Of a stretch of 6,011 nucleotides of DNA, positions 1 through 6,011 are shown one piece after another. The DNA comes from Bacteroidota bacterium (GTDB taxonomy: Bacteria > Bacteroidota > Ignavibacteria > Kapaibacteriales > UBA2268): contig JAFRQN010000122.1 in the NCBI GenBank assembly GCA_017428585.1, positions 1 through 6,011 of the forward strand, written 5' to 3'. The notes beneath the pieces were generated by a model. It saw nothing but the letters and a program-made list of their open reading frames with translations, was not told where the DNA came from and searched no databases. A program made the translations under genes and the position numbers. Numbering within the stretch: the stretch's first letter is position 1; every line of letters starts with the position of its first letter.

Positions 1-490
1 TATTGATTTAAGGCTGCCGCCTGTTAAGTATTCAAAATTATTAGCTTTTCGCAAAGCTGATAAAATTAGAGAAGAATTATTAAACGATTCTAATCAACAA
101 CGAAATAATATAATAATTGGTGCTGATACTATTGTAGTATTAAATAATGAAATAATCAATAAGCCTAAAGACGAAAACGATGCTTTCCAAATACTAAACA
201 AATTAAGCAATCGTTCTCATTTTGTTTATACTGGAATTGCTCTTATTAATACTAAGAATAACAAAATTTTAGTGGACTATTCCAGAACCTGTGTATATTT
301 TAGAGAAATAGACAAAGAAGAAATTTTAGAATATATCGCAGATGGAAAGACATTAGATAAAGCTGGCAGTTATGGCATTCAAGACGATTATGGAGCTTTG
401 TTTGTAAGAAAAATAGAAGGTTGTTACAACAATGTACTTGGACTGCCAATTGAATTATTAAGAAGAAGACTCCTTGAAATTATAGATTAA
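1..490 (+). CDS. maf: Maf family nucleotide pyrophosphatase, 5' end outside window
   Basis: Maf proteins are cytoplasmic pyrophosphatases that hydrolyse non-canonical or pyrimidine nucleoside triphosphates to the monophosphate; they were first described as septum-formation inhibitors. The reading frame is open from base 2, giving 162 residues against about 190 for the family, so roughly 30 N-terminal residues, including the substrate-binding SxRR motif, lie off the window. Visible family landmarks in order (numbered from the first codon seen) are KA at 18-19, GADT at 40-43, KPKDENDA at 54-61, TGIAL near 75, TCVYF, DKAGSYGIQ, and the C-terminal NVLGLP. D42 and K54 are 12 residues apart, matching the spacing of catalytic D70 and K82 in E. 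coli YhdE. The AGSYGIQ form resembles the dTTP/UTP-type YhdE branch rather than the m7GTP-type YceF branch; this is an inference. An internal ATG at 272 is not the start, because conserved Maf sequence continues upstream. It is followed after 27 bp by cysS. Confidence 0.92.
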   Translation, partial: IDLRLPPVKYSKLLAFRKADKIREELLNDSNQQRNNIIIGADTIVVLNNEIINKPKDENDAFQILNKLSNRSHFVYTGIALINTKNNKILVDYSRTCVYFREIDKEEILEYIADGKTLDKAGSYGIQDDYGALFVRKIEGCYNNVLGLPIELLRRRLLEIID

Positions 491-517
491 AAATTATTAA
501 TTAATATAAAAAAAATT

Positions 518-2020
518 ATGGAAGTAAAACTATATAACTCTTTAACTCGAAAAATAGAAGAATTTAAACCTATAGATAAAAATTTGATAAAAATCTATTC
601 ATGCGGTCCTACTGTATATAATTACTCGCATATAGGAAATATGCGCGCTTTTCTATTTGCAGATTTAGTACAAAAAGTATTAAAACACATTGCAAATTAC
701 AATATACATTGGGTAATGAATATTACCAATATAGATGATAAAACAATCCGTGACAGCAAGCCAAACAGCAATGCTTGGAAAGCTGAAATGGGAGTTCAAT
801 CAGGCAATGCTTTTGAGGATTTAAACAAACTAACTGCATATTATGAAAAAGCATTTATAGCAGATATGCACAAATTAGGTATAGAAAAATCAGATTTATA
901 TGCTATGCCTCGCGCTACTGAATATATAAATGAGATGCAGAGTCTGATTAAGAAAATAATGGACAAAGGACTTGCGTATATTTCAGAAGGTTCAATATAT
1001 TTTAACGTTTCAGAGTATTGCAAAACTAACACTTACGGCAAGTTGTTCAAAATTGACTTTGACAATTTCAAACCAGGAATGCGTATAGACAGCGATCAAT
1101 ATGAAAGAGAACAGGTTAATGATTTTGTATTATGGAAAAAATATAAACCTGATGAACCATTTTGGGACTTTGAAATAGACGGACAAAATTATCCTGGACG
1201 TCCAGGCTGGCATATAGAATGTTCTGCCATGGAATATGAATTATTAGGTCTTCCTTTTGACATTCACACTGGCGGCATAGACTTAAAATTCCCTCATCAT
1301 GAAGATGAGATAGCGCAAAGCAAAGCAGGATATGGAATTGAACCTACAAATTATTGGTGCCATAATGAATTTTTAGAAGTAGAAGGCGAAAAAATGAGCA
1401 AGTCTTTAGGCAACTTCTTTACCTTGAGAGACTTAGAAGACAAAAATATTGACATATTAGATGTACGTTATTCTATGCTTTCAGCTCACTACAGAACAAA
1501 GTATAATTTTACTTTTAATGGAATTAATGCAGCCAAAAAAGCAAGAGCACGTTTACAGGAATATATATATTCTATTATCAATAATTTAGATGACAAAGAA
1601 TTAGAAGAAATAAAGAATGCTAAGGTTTTATCTACAGATATAAAAACAGATAAAATTCAAGCACTTGCTAATTCTATATTTGAAGAATTGACAAACGATT
1701 TCCATACACCGAAGGCTCTATCTTATTTATTTACATTTATTAACAATAACAAATCTGCTTCTTTAAGCAAAGAAGAACAAATTAATTTATTATATTTAAT
1801 CAGTGTATTAAATAGAGTATTTGGAGTTTGGACATTTGAAAAGAAAACAGAAGAAGTAAACGAAGATATTCCAGCAAATATCATTGAGTTGGCAAATCAA
1901 AGATTGGCAGCTAAAAAAGATAAAAATTATGCTGAAGCTGATAGATTAAGAAATGAAATTACTTCCTTAGGTTATAATATTTTGGATACAAAAGAAGGAT
2001 TTAAAATCAATAAAATATAA
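518..2020 (+). CDS. cysS: Cysteinyl-tRNA synthetase
   Basis: This class I aminoacyl-tRNA synthetase charges tRNA-Cys with cysteine in the cytoplasm. The 500-residue product is somewhat longer than E. coli CysRS (461). It has the N-terminal CGPTVYN block at 29-35, the HIGN form of the HIGH signature at 38-41, the NIDDK block near 71, GRPGWHIECSAME at 227-239, FDIHTGGIDLKFPHHEDE at 247-264, and KMSKS at 292-296. The four zinc ligands expected from the E. coli enzyme are present as C29, C235, H260 and E264. The C-terminus has the usual helical anticodon-binding region and ends in the family-typical ADRLRNEITSLGYNILDTKEG stretch. The ATG at 518 is chosen because the family N-terminus (KLYNSLTRKIEEF) starts just after it. 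Its leader is only A and T, with no Shine-Dalgarno motif. It is probably co-transcribed with maf upstream and the YihY gene 37 bp downstream. No T-box or other leader fits in the 27-bp gap before it. Confidence 0.98.
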   Translation: MEVKLYNSLTRKIEEFKPIDKNLIKIYSCGPTVYNYSHIGNMRAFLFADLVQKVLKHIANYNIHWVMNITNIDDKTIRDSKPNSNAWKAEMGVQSGNAFEDLNKLTAYYEKAFIADMHKLGIEKSDLYAMPRATEYINEMQSLIKKIMDKGLAYISEGSIYFNVSEYCKTNTYGKLFKIDFDNFKPGMRIDSDQYEREQVNDFVLWKKYKPDEPFWDFEIDGQNYPGRPGWHIECSAMEYELLGLPFDIHTGGIDLKFPHHEDEIAQSKAGYGIEPTNYWCHNEFLEVEGEKMSKSLGNFFTLRDLEDKNIDILDVRYSMLSAHYRTKYNFTFNGINAAKKARARLQEYIYSIINNLDDKELEEIKNAKVLSTDIKTDKIQALANSIFEELTNDFHTPKALSYLFTFINNNKSASLSKEEQINLLYLISVLNRVFGVWTFEKKTEEVNEDIPANIIELANQRLAAKKDKNYAEADRLRNEITSLGYNILDTKEGFKINKI

Positions 2021-2057
2021 AAGCATATAGTATTTTGACTGTAGATAACAACTATTT

Positions 2058-2969
2058 ATGAATGACTCAAATAAAAAAACAAAAAAATTACAAGATAAAT
2101 TAGATAGATTTCTATCTTATTTTGCGCCTTTATTAGATGCTACAGATTCACATCATACATTTTTGTTATCTGCAGGATTAGCTTTTAATATTTTATTGTA
2201 TATAATACCTTTAATTTTAATAACAATCTATATTGTCAGTGCATTCTTTTACACTGATAGTTTATTGGTTCTTATAGAAAATACATTAATTGATTTTTTG
2301 CCAAAAACTGATTACAGCCAAAAAATTATTGATGTAGTTCTTAATGAAATTGAAAACATAACAAGACGTTCAACCAGTGTGGGAGTTATAGGTATTATTG
2401 TTTTATTATGGGTTTCTTCAACTGTAACAAGCACATTAAATTCAAGTCTTAATATAATTTTCAATGTATCCAAGCAATCATATTTATACACTAAATTAAA
2501 GGACTTTGGTTCTGTTATTTTAATAACAATATTTATTTTGGGATACTGTGTATTCCTGCCTATTTTCAATTTCGTAAAACAATATATTAATACTATATTT
2601 CCTGATTTCTTAAGCGGTGTATTTTCCAATATTATACTTATAGCAACACCTATATTTCTTTCATTTATTGTATTTTATTTTATTTATGGGATAGTACCAT
2701 CAGGGGCGAACAACATTCCTAAAAAATTAATAATGCAGACTGCTCTAATTGCTACTATCTTAACAGAATTTTCCAGAAACTTATTTACGTTATATATTTC
2801 AAACTTCGCTAACTATACAAGATTTTATGGCACATTTGCAGTTCTTATTGTTGTTGCGGTATGGTTGTATTATTCATGTTTCCTAATGTTGTTTTCTGCT
2901 GATTTATCATTATTTATTTGGTCTAAAAAACACGCTATAAAATTAAAGTTAAGAAGATTAACGAAATAA
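2058..2969 (+). CDS. YihY/BrkB family inner-membrane protein
   Basis: The 303-residue product is a polytopic membrane protein of the YihY/virulence factor BrkB family, formerly mislabelled as RNase BN. Its molecular role is not established. About six hydrophobic segments are visible, near residues 36-62, 106-125, 151-171, 190-211, 224-247 and 257-287, with a charged cytoplasmic N-terminus and a basic C-terminal tail rich in Lys and Arg. Family hallmarks are the first-helix pattern SAGLAFNILLYIIPLIL, the NIIFNV block at 132-137 after helix 2 (typically NxxYxV/T), and the closing YGTFAVLIVVAVWLYYS followed by SADL, which corresponds to the usual YG..a..i.l.lWlY...l.l.GAe pattern. The glycine usual before Ala in GAE/GAD is Ser here. 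The gene begins 37 bp after cysS with no Shine-Dalgarno motif and ends 10 bp before the next ATG, so it looks like an operon member. Family assignment is firm; function is not. Confidence 0.9.
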   Translation: MNDSNKKTKKLQDKLDRFLSYFAPLLDATDSHHTFLLSAGLAFNILLYIIPLILITIYIVSAFFYTDSLLVLIENTLIDFLPKTDYSQKIIDVVLNEIENITRRSTSVGVIGIIVLLWVSSTVTSTLNSSLNIIFNVSKQSYLYTKLKDFGSVILITIFILGYCVFLPIFNFVKQYINTIFPDFLSGVFSNIILIATPIFLSFIVFYFIYGIVPSGANNIPKKLIMQTALIATILTEFSRNLFTLYISNFANYTRFYGTFAVLIVVAVWLYYSCFLMLFSADLSLFIWSKKHAIKLKLRRLTK

Positions 2970-2979
2970 ATATTCATTT

Positions 2980-3633
2980 ATGTTAATTATGAAAAAATTT
3001 CATTTACTCTTTTTGATTCTTGTATTTTCGATATATTCTATATCTTTTGCTGATGATTTAAGGGATCAGCAATTAGCAGAAACAATTTCTAATGCGATAG
3101 ATTATACTAATTCTGATGTACGTGATACTGCTGTTTCTTTTATCAGTGCTGCCAATGGTGGATCATACAACATTTATCAAGTTTGCGACATATTTGACAG
3201 CGTTTATAAAAGATGGATTTACGTCAATGATCCTAATACTGGATATTACTCCCCTGCAAGCAAATCTATTAAGTTATGGAAAGGTGATTGCGATGACTAT
3301 GCCATACTTATGACTGCTTTAATTCATTCTATTGGCGGAACTGTAAGAATTGTGTGCGCTGAAGGAAACGAAAAAGGTTCTGGTCATGCTTATCCTGAAT
3401 TATATATGGGAAATGACGAACAATTATTGAAAGACTTATTAGAATCTTTATCCTATAGATATAAAGGGAAAAAGATGAATTATAGAGCTTATAAAACAGA
3501 AAATGGTCAGACAAAATACTGGTTAAATCTTGACTGGTCTGCTGAACATCCCGGCGGAAAATTCTTTAAGGGCAAAAAAGATATACTGCTTATTTATGCT
3601 AATGGATACTACGAAAGAACAAAACTAAACTAA
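2980..3633 (+). CDS. Secreted transglutaminase-like cysteine protein
   Basis: The 217-residue product starts with a basic, hydrophobic signal peptide (about residues 1-24, likely cut after SFA), so it is expected in the periplasm or beyond. There is no lipobox cysteine at the cleavage site. The mature part has a transglutaminase-like (papain-fold) core: WKGDCDDYA with the presumed nucleophile C104, GHAYPE with H136, and WLNLDW with D185, giving the Cys-His-Asp order of the superfamily. The aromatic or glycine residues around each motif also fit. Bacterial members include peptidases and amidases as well as cross-linking enzymes; the substrate cannot be told from the sequence. The start may be the ATG at 2980 or the one at 2989, which gives MKKFHLLF, a more typical signal-peptide opening. 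Neither has a Shine-Dalgarno motif. It closes the probable four-gene operon and converges on the OmpA-family gene. Confidence 0.85.
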   Translation: MLIMKKFHLLFLILVFSIYSISFADDLRDQQLAETISNAIDYTNSDVRDTAVSFISAANGGSYNIYQVCDIFDSVYKRWIYVNDPNTGYYSPASKSIKLWKGDCDDYAILMTALIHSIGGTVRIVCAEGNEKGSGHAYPELYMGNDEQLLKDLLESLSYRYKGKKMNYRAYKTENGQTKYWLNLDWSAEHPGGKFFKGKKDILLIYANGYYERTKLN

Positions 3634-3660
3634 TAAGTATCTTTCTATTGATATAAATAA

Positions 3661-5571
3661 TTATTTTATACGAGCAACAACCATTCTGCTGTGCAATCGA
3701 TCGTATGCTGAATTTATAGCAGATTTACGTATAACTACACCTATTGAAATATTGACATTATTATTGAAAAGCGATTTAGCTGCTGCCGCACGTTGTTTTG
3801 CTAATTGATTATTATATTCATTAGTTCCTAAATTATCTGTATATCCTATTATTTCTACTTTGCGTCCTGAGTTTAAGCAATTCTTTATAATTGAAACAAC
3901 ATAATCAGAAGTATAAATAAACTCATCTGAATCGAAATCAAAATATCCTATAACATATTCTTCTTTATAATTGTTGTTTTTATTTGAATTTACATATTTA
4001 TCATAATTTATATTAGGTATAACTTTATATGATAAACTATTGCCTTCAACCGTCTGACCTACAGAATTAACTTTTGCAATGATATTAATATCTGTTTCTT
4101 TGGCTTCATTTGACCAATCCAATGTTGATCTATTCAAAAGTATTCTTAAATTTTCGTTTGAACTGCTGTTGGAGTTGCCGCCTATTGAATAAGAGAGCAA
4201 ATAATTATATGGATTTTCAATGCCGCTGATTTCTGTTTTTACTTCCAAATAGCTGTTATAAACACTATCAATAACAGATTGCTCATTATCAACATATTCT
4301 AAAATAGGAGTTTTGAATCTTGCGTAAGATTTTTCTGCATCTATTTCATTATATCTTTGTTTAGAGCTTGCTTTAGATGTAAATTGAATATTATTAGTAT
4401 CTATATTATTTACATATAAGAATTTTTTCAAAGCAGTTTTTCTTGAGTTAATCAATGTTTCATTTTCACTATAACTCAATCCTATTTCAACATTTAATTT
4501 ATTTTGATTTCTCAGCCAGCCTATTAAATTCTTGTCATAACCATTTACTATTTTATCTGTATTGGTTTCAAACAACAATATAGGCATTACGCTATTAGTA
4601 TATGTAATTTTATTTATATCTACTCTCTGTTCTATTATTGAATTATTTGTAATTTCTCTTGTTTGATTTCTGCTGTCATTTAGATATACCAAAGTATTAA
4701 ATACTATTTCTTTAGATGCAGGCGGAGTTAACTTTGGAAGCTGTGGTACAATAGGTGGATCTACCACAGGAACATCTTTTTTCAGTGCATATTCTACATT
4801 AACGCCTACATTAAATTTATTGTATTTCCAGTCAAGGTCTTTGACAACATCTGTTAATCCATAATAATACTGAAAATATGGAGATATTTTTATATTATCG
4901 AAAGAAAATAATTCATAGCCAAGTCCTGCCAAAACACCAAATGATAAGCTGTTTATATTTGTTATACTTCCATCAGATTCATTTCTTCTTTTGGTTCCAT
5001 TTTCAAACAATGCTTCTGTTGGACTCTTTATATTTTCATACATTTCGTAATTATTGCCAAGCACAAAACCTAAATCAGCACCCAATCTCATAAACAAAGG
5101 AAGTTTGCTTCTATCGGCCAAGAAAAAATCAAACATTGGCACAAGAGATACACTATATAAAGAAGCATTTAGTATTTCCTCTGAAATAATATCGCTTACA
5201 TCGTCATTTTGAATATAATTTCCTATTTTGCTTGATTTATTATAATTAGCATTTATATTATTAAAACCTAAGTTCAATGATAAATAAGCTCCATTAAATA
5301 TATCATAGTATTTAGCTATTCCACCCAAAACAGAAAAATTTAATCCGTATGCTTTATTAAAAATTACATCATCTACTCCACAGCAGTTTATCACAGATGG
5401 CAAAGTATAAAAATTTGAATGATGAGATGCTAAGCCTGCATTTGCTGATAAGATTATTGAATATCCTCTATAATTTGTATCTATTTCTGAAGCATTGGCA
5501 TGAAATGAAAGAAATATAATAAAGATTAATGTTATAAAAGCTCTTAGTTTTGTTGTCTGTTTATTTATCAT
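3661..5571 (-). CDS. OmpA-family outer-membrane protein (barrel + two OmpA-like modules)
   Basis: The 636-residue product has a signal peptide (1-28, cut after ANA) and is expected to sit in the outer membrane and hold it to peptidoglycan. Residues about 30-263 alternate short beta-like strands with Asn/Ser-rich loops and end in VGVNVEYAL, as an OmpA/OprF-type barrel does. A proline-rich linker follows (267-284). Residues about 327-395 look like a degenerate OmpA-like module (LLFETNTDKI, VEIGLSYSEN, SRKTALKKFL). Residues about 440-525 form a beta-rich stretch of unknown kind. The C-terminal OmpA-like domain (about 540-636) has FDFDSDEF, GYTDNLG and LAKQRAAAAKSL. D579 and R594 match in residue and spacing the diaminopimelate-binding D271 and R286 of Acinetobacter OmpA. 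A CC pair at 63-64 in the barrel is unusual. The usual NRRV near the end is replaced by HSRMVV. The gene is monocistronic in this window, with its own promoter candidate upstream. Class is firm; exact function (porin or structural) is inferred. Confidence 0.9.
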   Translation of the reverse strand: MINKQTTKLRAFITLIFIIFLSFHANASEIDTNYRGYSIILSANAGLASHHSNFYTLPSVINCCGVDDVIFNKAYGLNFSVLGGIAKYYDIFNGAYLSLNLGFNNINANYNKSSKIGNYIQNDDVSDIISEEILNASLYSVSLVPMFDFFLADRSKLPLFMRLGADLGFVLGNNYEMYENIKSPTEALFENGTKRRNESDGSITNINSLSFGVLAGLGYELFSFDNIKISPYFQYYYGLTDVVKDLDWKYNKFNVGVNVEYALKKDVPVVDPPIVPQLPKLTPPASKEIVFNTLVYLNDSRNQTREITNNSIIEQRVDINKITYTNSVMPILLFETNTDKIVNGYDKNLIGWLRNQNKLNVEIGLSYSENETLINSRKTALKKFLYVNNIDTNNIQFTSKASSKQRYNEIDAEKSYARFKTPILEYVDNEQSVIDSVYNSYLEVKTEISGIENPYNYLLSYSIGGNSNSSSNENLRILLNRSTLDWSNEAKETDINIIAKVNSVGQTVEGNSLSYKVIPNINYDKYVNSNKNNNYKEEYVIGYFDFDSDEFIYTSDYVVSIIKNCLNSGRKVEIIGYTDNLGTNEYNNQLAKQRAAAAKSLFNNNVNISIGVVIRKSAINSAYDRLHSRMVVARIK

Positions 5572-5609
5572 TTTATATTAATATATAACTTAATTGAATT
5601 TAGTAAATA

Positions 5610-5617
5610 CAAAAATA
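5610..5617 (-). promoter_or_regulatory. Candidate Bacteroidota-type -7 element for the OmpA-family gene
   Basis: Read on the - strand this is TATTTTTG, a full match to the TAnnTTTG -7 consensus of Bacteroidota primary sigma factors. It would place transcription start about 30-35 bases before the ATG at 5571. A possible -33 TTTG lies at 5643-5646 (- strand), but the 25-base gap is longer than usual. In sequence this AT-rich a chance match is possible. Confidence 0.45.
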
Positions 5618-5686
5618 CACATTTTTATTTGTTTTTCTAAAACAAAATTAACTTTATCAATTTATAATATTTTATGATTATTTTAT

Positions 5687-5694
5687 TATATTTG
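5687..5694 (+). promoter_or_regulatory. Candidate Bacteroidota-type -7 element for the PAP2-like gene
   Basis: The sequence TATATTTG matches the TAnnTTTG consensus on the + strand and would start transcription near 5700, leaving a leader of about 70 bases before the ATG at 5770. No exact -33 TTTG is present at the right distance; TTTA at 5661-5664 is the nearest. It is the only full match I found on this strand of the spacer. Confidence 0.4.
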
Positions 5695-5714
5695 TAAGGT
5701 ATTGAGATTAAAAC

Positions 5715-5729
5715 GTATAAAATATATAC
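5715..5729. repeat. Short inverted repeat in the leader of the PAP2-like gene
   Basis: GTATA, a five-base loop AAATA, then TATAC form a perfect 5-bp inverted repeat just downstream of the putative transcription start. It could be an operator half-site pair or a weak RNA hairpin, but the stem is short and nearly all A/T, so it may be chance. Confidence 0.2.
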
Positions 5730-5769
5730 TTATAAATTATATCTTGAAGTGAGATTTTACATATTTAAT

Positions 5770-6011
5770 ATGAATAATAGAATTACAATATTATTGTTTT
5801 TGTTATTGCTGCCTTTTCTAAAAATAGATGCTGCTGCGCAATCAGATATTGATCATAACTGGGATATTGATTTATTAGAAAAAATAAATGTAAATCGCAA
5901 TAAGAATTTAGATAAAACTTTTGATCTTTTTTCCAATTCTGTTTATGTAAGCGCTGCAATTCCTGTTGGAATGTTTGTTTACAGCTTCATTGAAGACAAT
6001 AAAGAATTAAA
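5770..6011 (+). CDS. Probable PAP2-family phosphatase, 3' end outside window
   Basis: Only 80 complete codons are visible. The frame opens with an ATG at 5770, then a signal peptide or first membrane segment (ITILLFLLLPFLKI, followed by DAAAQS as a possible cleavage region). After it comes WDIDLLEKINVNRNKNLDK, a hydrophobic segment VYVSAAIPVGMFVYSFI, and EDNKEL. The pattern D-x-D-LL-x-x-IN-x-x-R-x-x-x-LD followed by S-x-x-x-x-x-A-x-P is how many Bacteroidota PAP2 proteins begin. PAP2 enzymes remove phosphate from lipid substrates such as phosphatidic acid or undecaprenyl pyrophosphate on the outer face of the inner membrane. The catalytic motifs (KxxxxxxRP, PSGH, SRxxxxxHxxxD) would lie beyond the window, so the call rests on the N-terminus alone. 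It is transcribed divergently from the OmpA-family gene. Confidence 0.65.
   Translation, partial: MNNRITILLFLLLLPFLKIDAAAQSDIDHNWDIDLLEKINVNRNKNLDKTFDLFSNSVYVSAAIPVGMFVYSFIEDNKEL

Noticed and set aside
272..490. A separate 72-residue gene starting at ATG 272.
   Set aside because: The same frame is open upstream to the window edge and encodes conserved Maf motifs, so this ATG is internal.
629..640. HIGN in place of HIGH in cysteinyl-tRNA synthetase.
   Set aside because: The HIGN form is common among bacterial CysRS, for example in Bacillus, so it is not a defect or novelty.
518..2020. Extra length of CysRS (500 residues) as a fusion or an added domain.
   Set aside because: The excess is spread over small insertions, such as after the NIDDK block and in the C-terminal helices; no separate domain is visible.
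2031..2037. TATTTTG in the cysS-YihY gap as an internal promoter.
   Set aside because: It is one base short of TAnnTTTG and lies only about 20 bp before the ATG; with a 37-bp gap, co-transcription is simpler.
3655..3666. Perfect palindrome AAATAATTATTT at the convergent junction as a terminator.
   Set aside because: It has no loop and no G or C, so it would not form a stable hairpin; such palindromes are expected by chance in this composition.
4878..5093. Open frame of 71 codons on the + strand inside the OmpA-family gene.
   Set aside because: It is fully overlapped by a strongly supported coding region on the other strand and shows no recognisable protein features. The same reasoning excludes the antisense frames at 841-1032, 2312-2629 and 3329-3514 and the out-of-frame one at 3116-3313.

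Overview
The window is AT-rich and holds ordinary chromosomal genes. I see no phage, plasmid, insertion sequence, CRISPR array, tRNA or rRNA. Three things suggest a member of the Bacteroidota or a neighbouring FCB lineage (Ignavibacteria or Kapabacteria type). The starts have no recognisable Shine-Dalgarno sequence and sit in A/T-only leaders. TAnnTTTG-type promoter motifs occur on both strands of the one long spacer. There is also a secreted OmpA-type porin whose N-terminal barrel carries a paired-cysteine motif. This placement is inferred; no marker gene fixes it. All five genes whose 3' end is visible stop with TAA.

Layout: from the left edge to 3633, four genes lie head to tail on the + strand with gaps of 27, 37 and 10-19 bp, so they probably form one transcription unit. 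They are a Maf-type nucleotide pyrophosphatase (5' end cut off by the window), cysteinyl-tRNA synthetase (cysS), a six-helix YihY/BrkB-type inner-membrane protein, and a secreted transglutaminase-like cysteine protein. On the - strand, 3661-5571 encodes a 636-residue OmpA-family outer-membrane protein, convergent with the operon across a 27-bp gap. A 198-bp AT-rich divergent spacer (5572-5769) separates it from a + strand gene, cut off by the right edge, that starts like a PAP2-family phosphatase.

Function: the operon mixes housekeeping genes (nucleotide hygiene, tRNA charging) with two envelope genes of unknown substrate. The right half is also about the cell envelope: an outer-membrane protein with a peptidoglycan-binding C-terminus, and a probable lipid or polyprenyl phosphate phosphatase. 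The genes do not form an obvious single pathway, and I found no convincing new system. The most unusual object is the OmpA-family protein. It appears to carry a second, degenerate OmpA-like module between its barrel and its intact peptidoglycan-binding domain.
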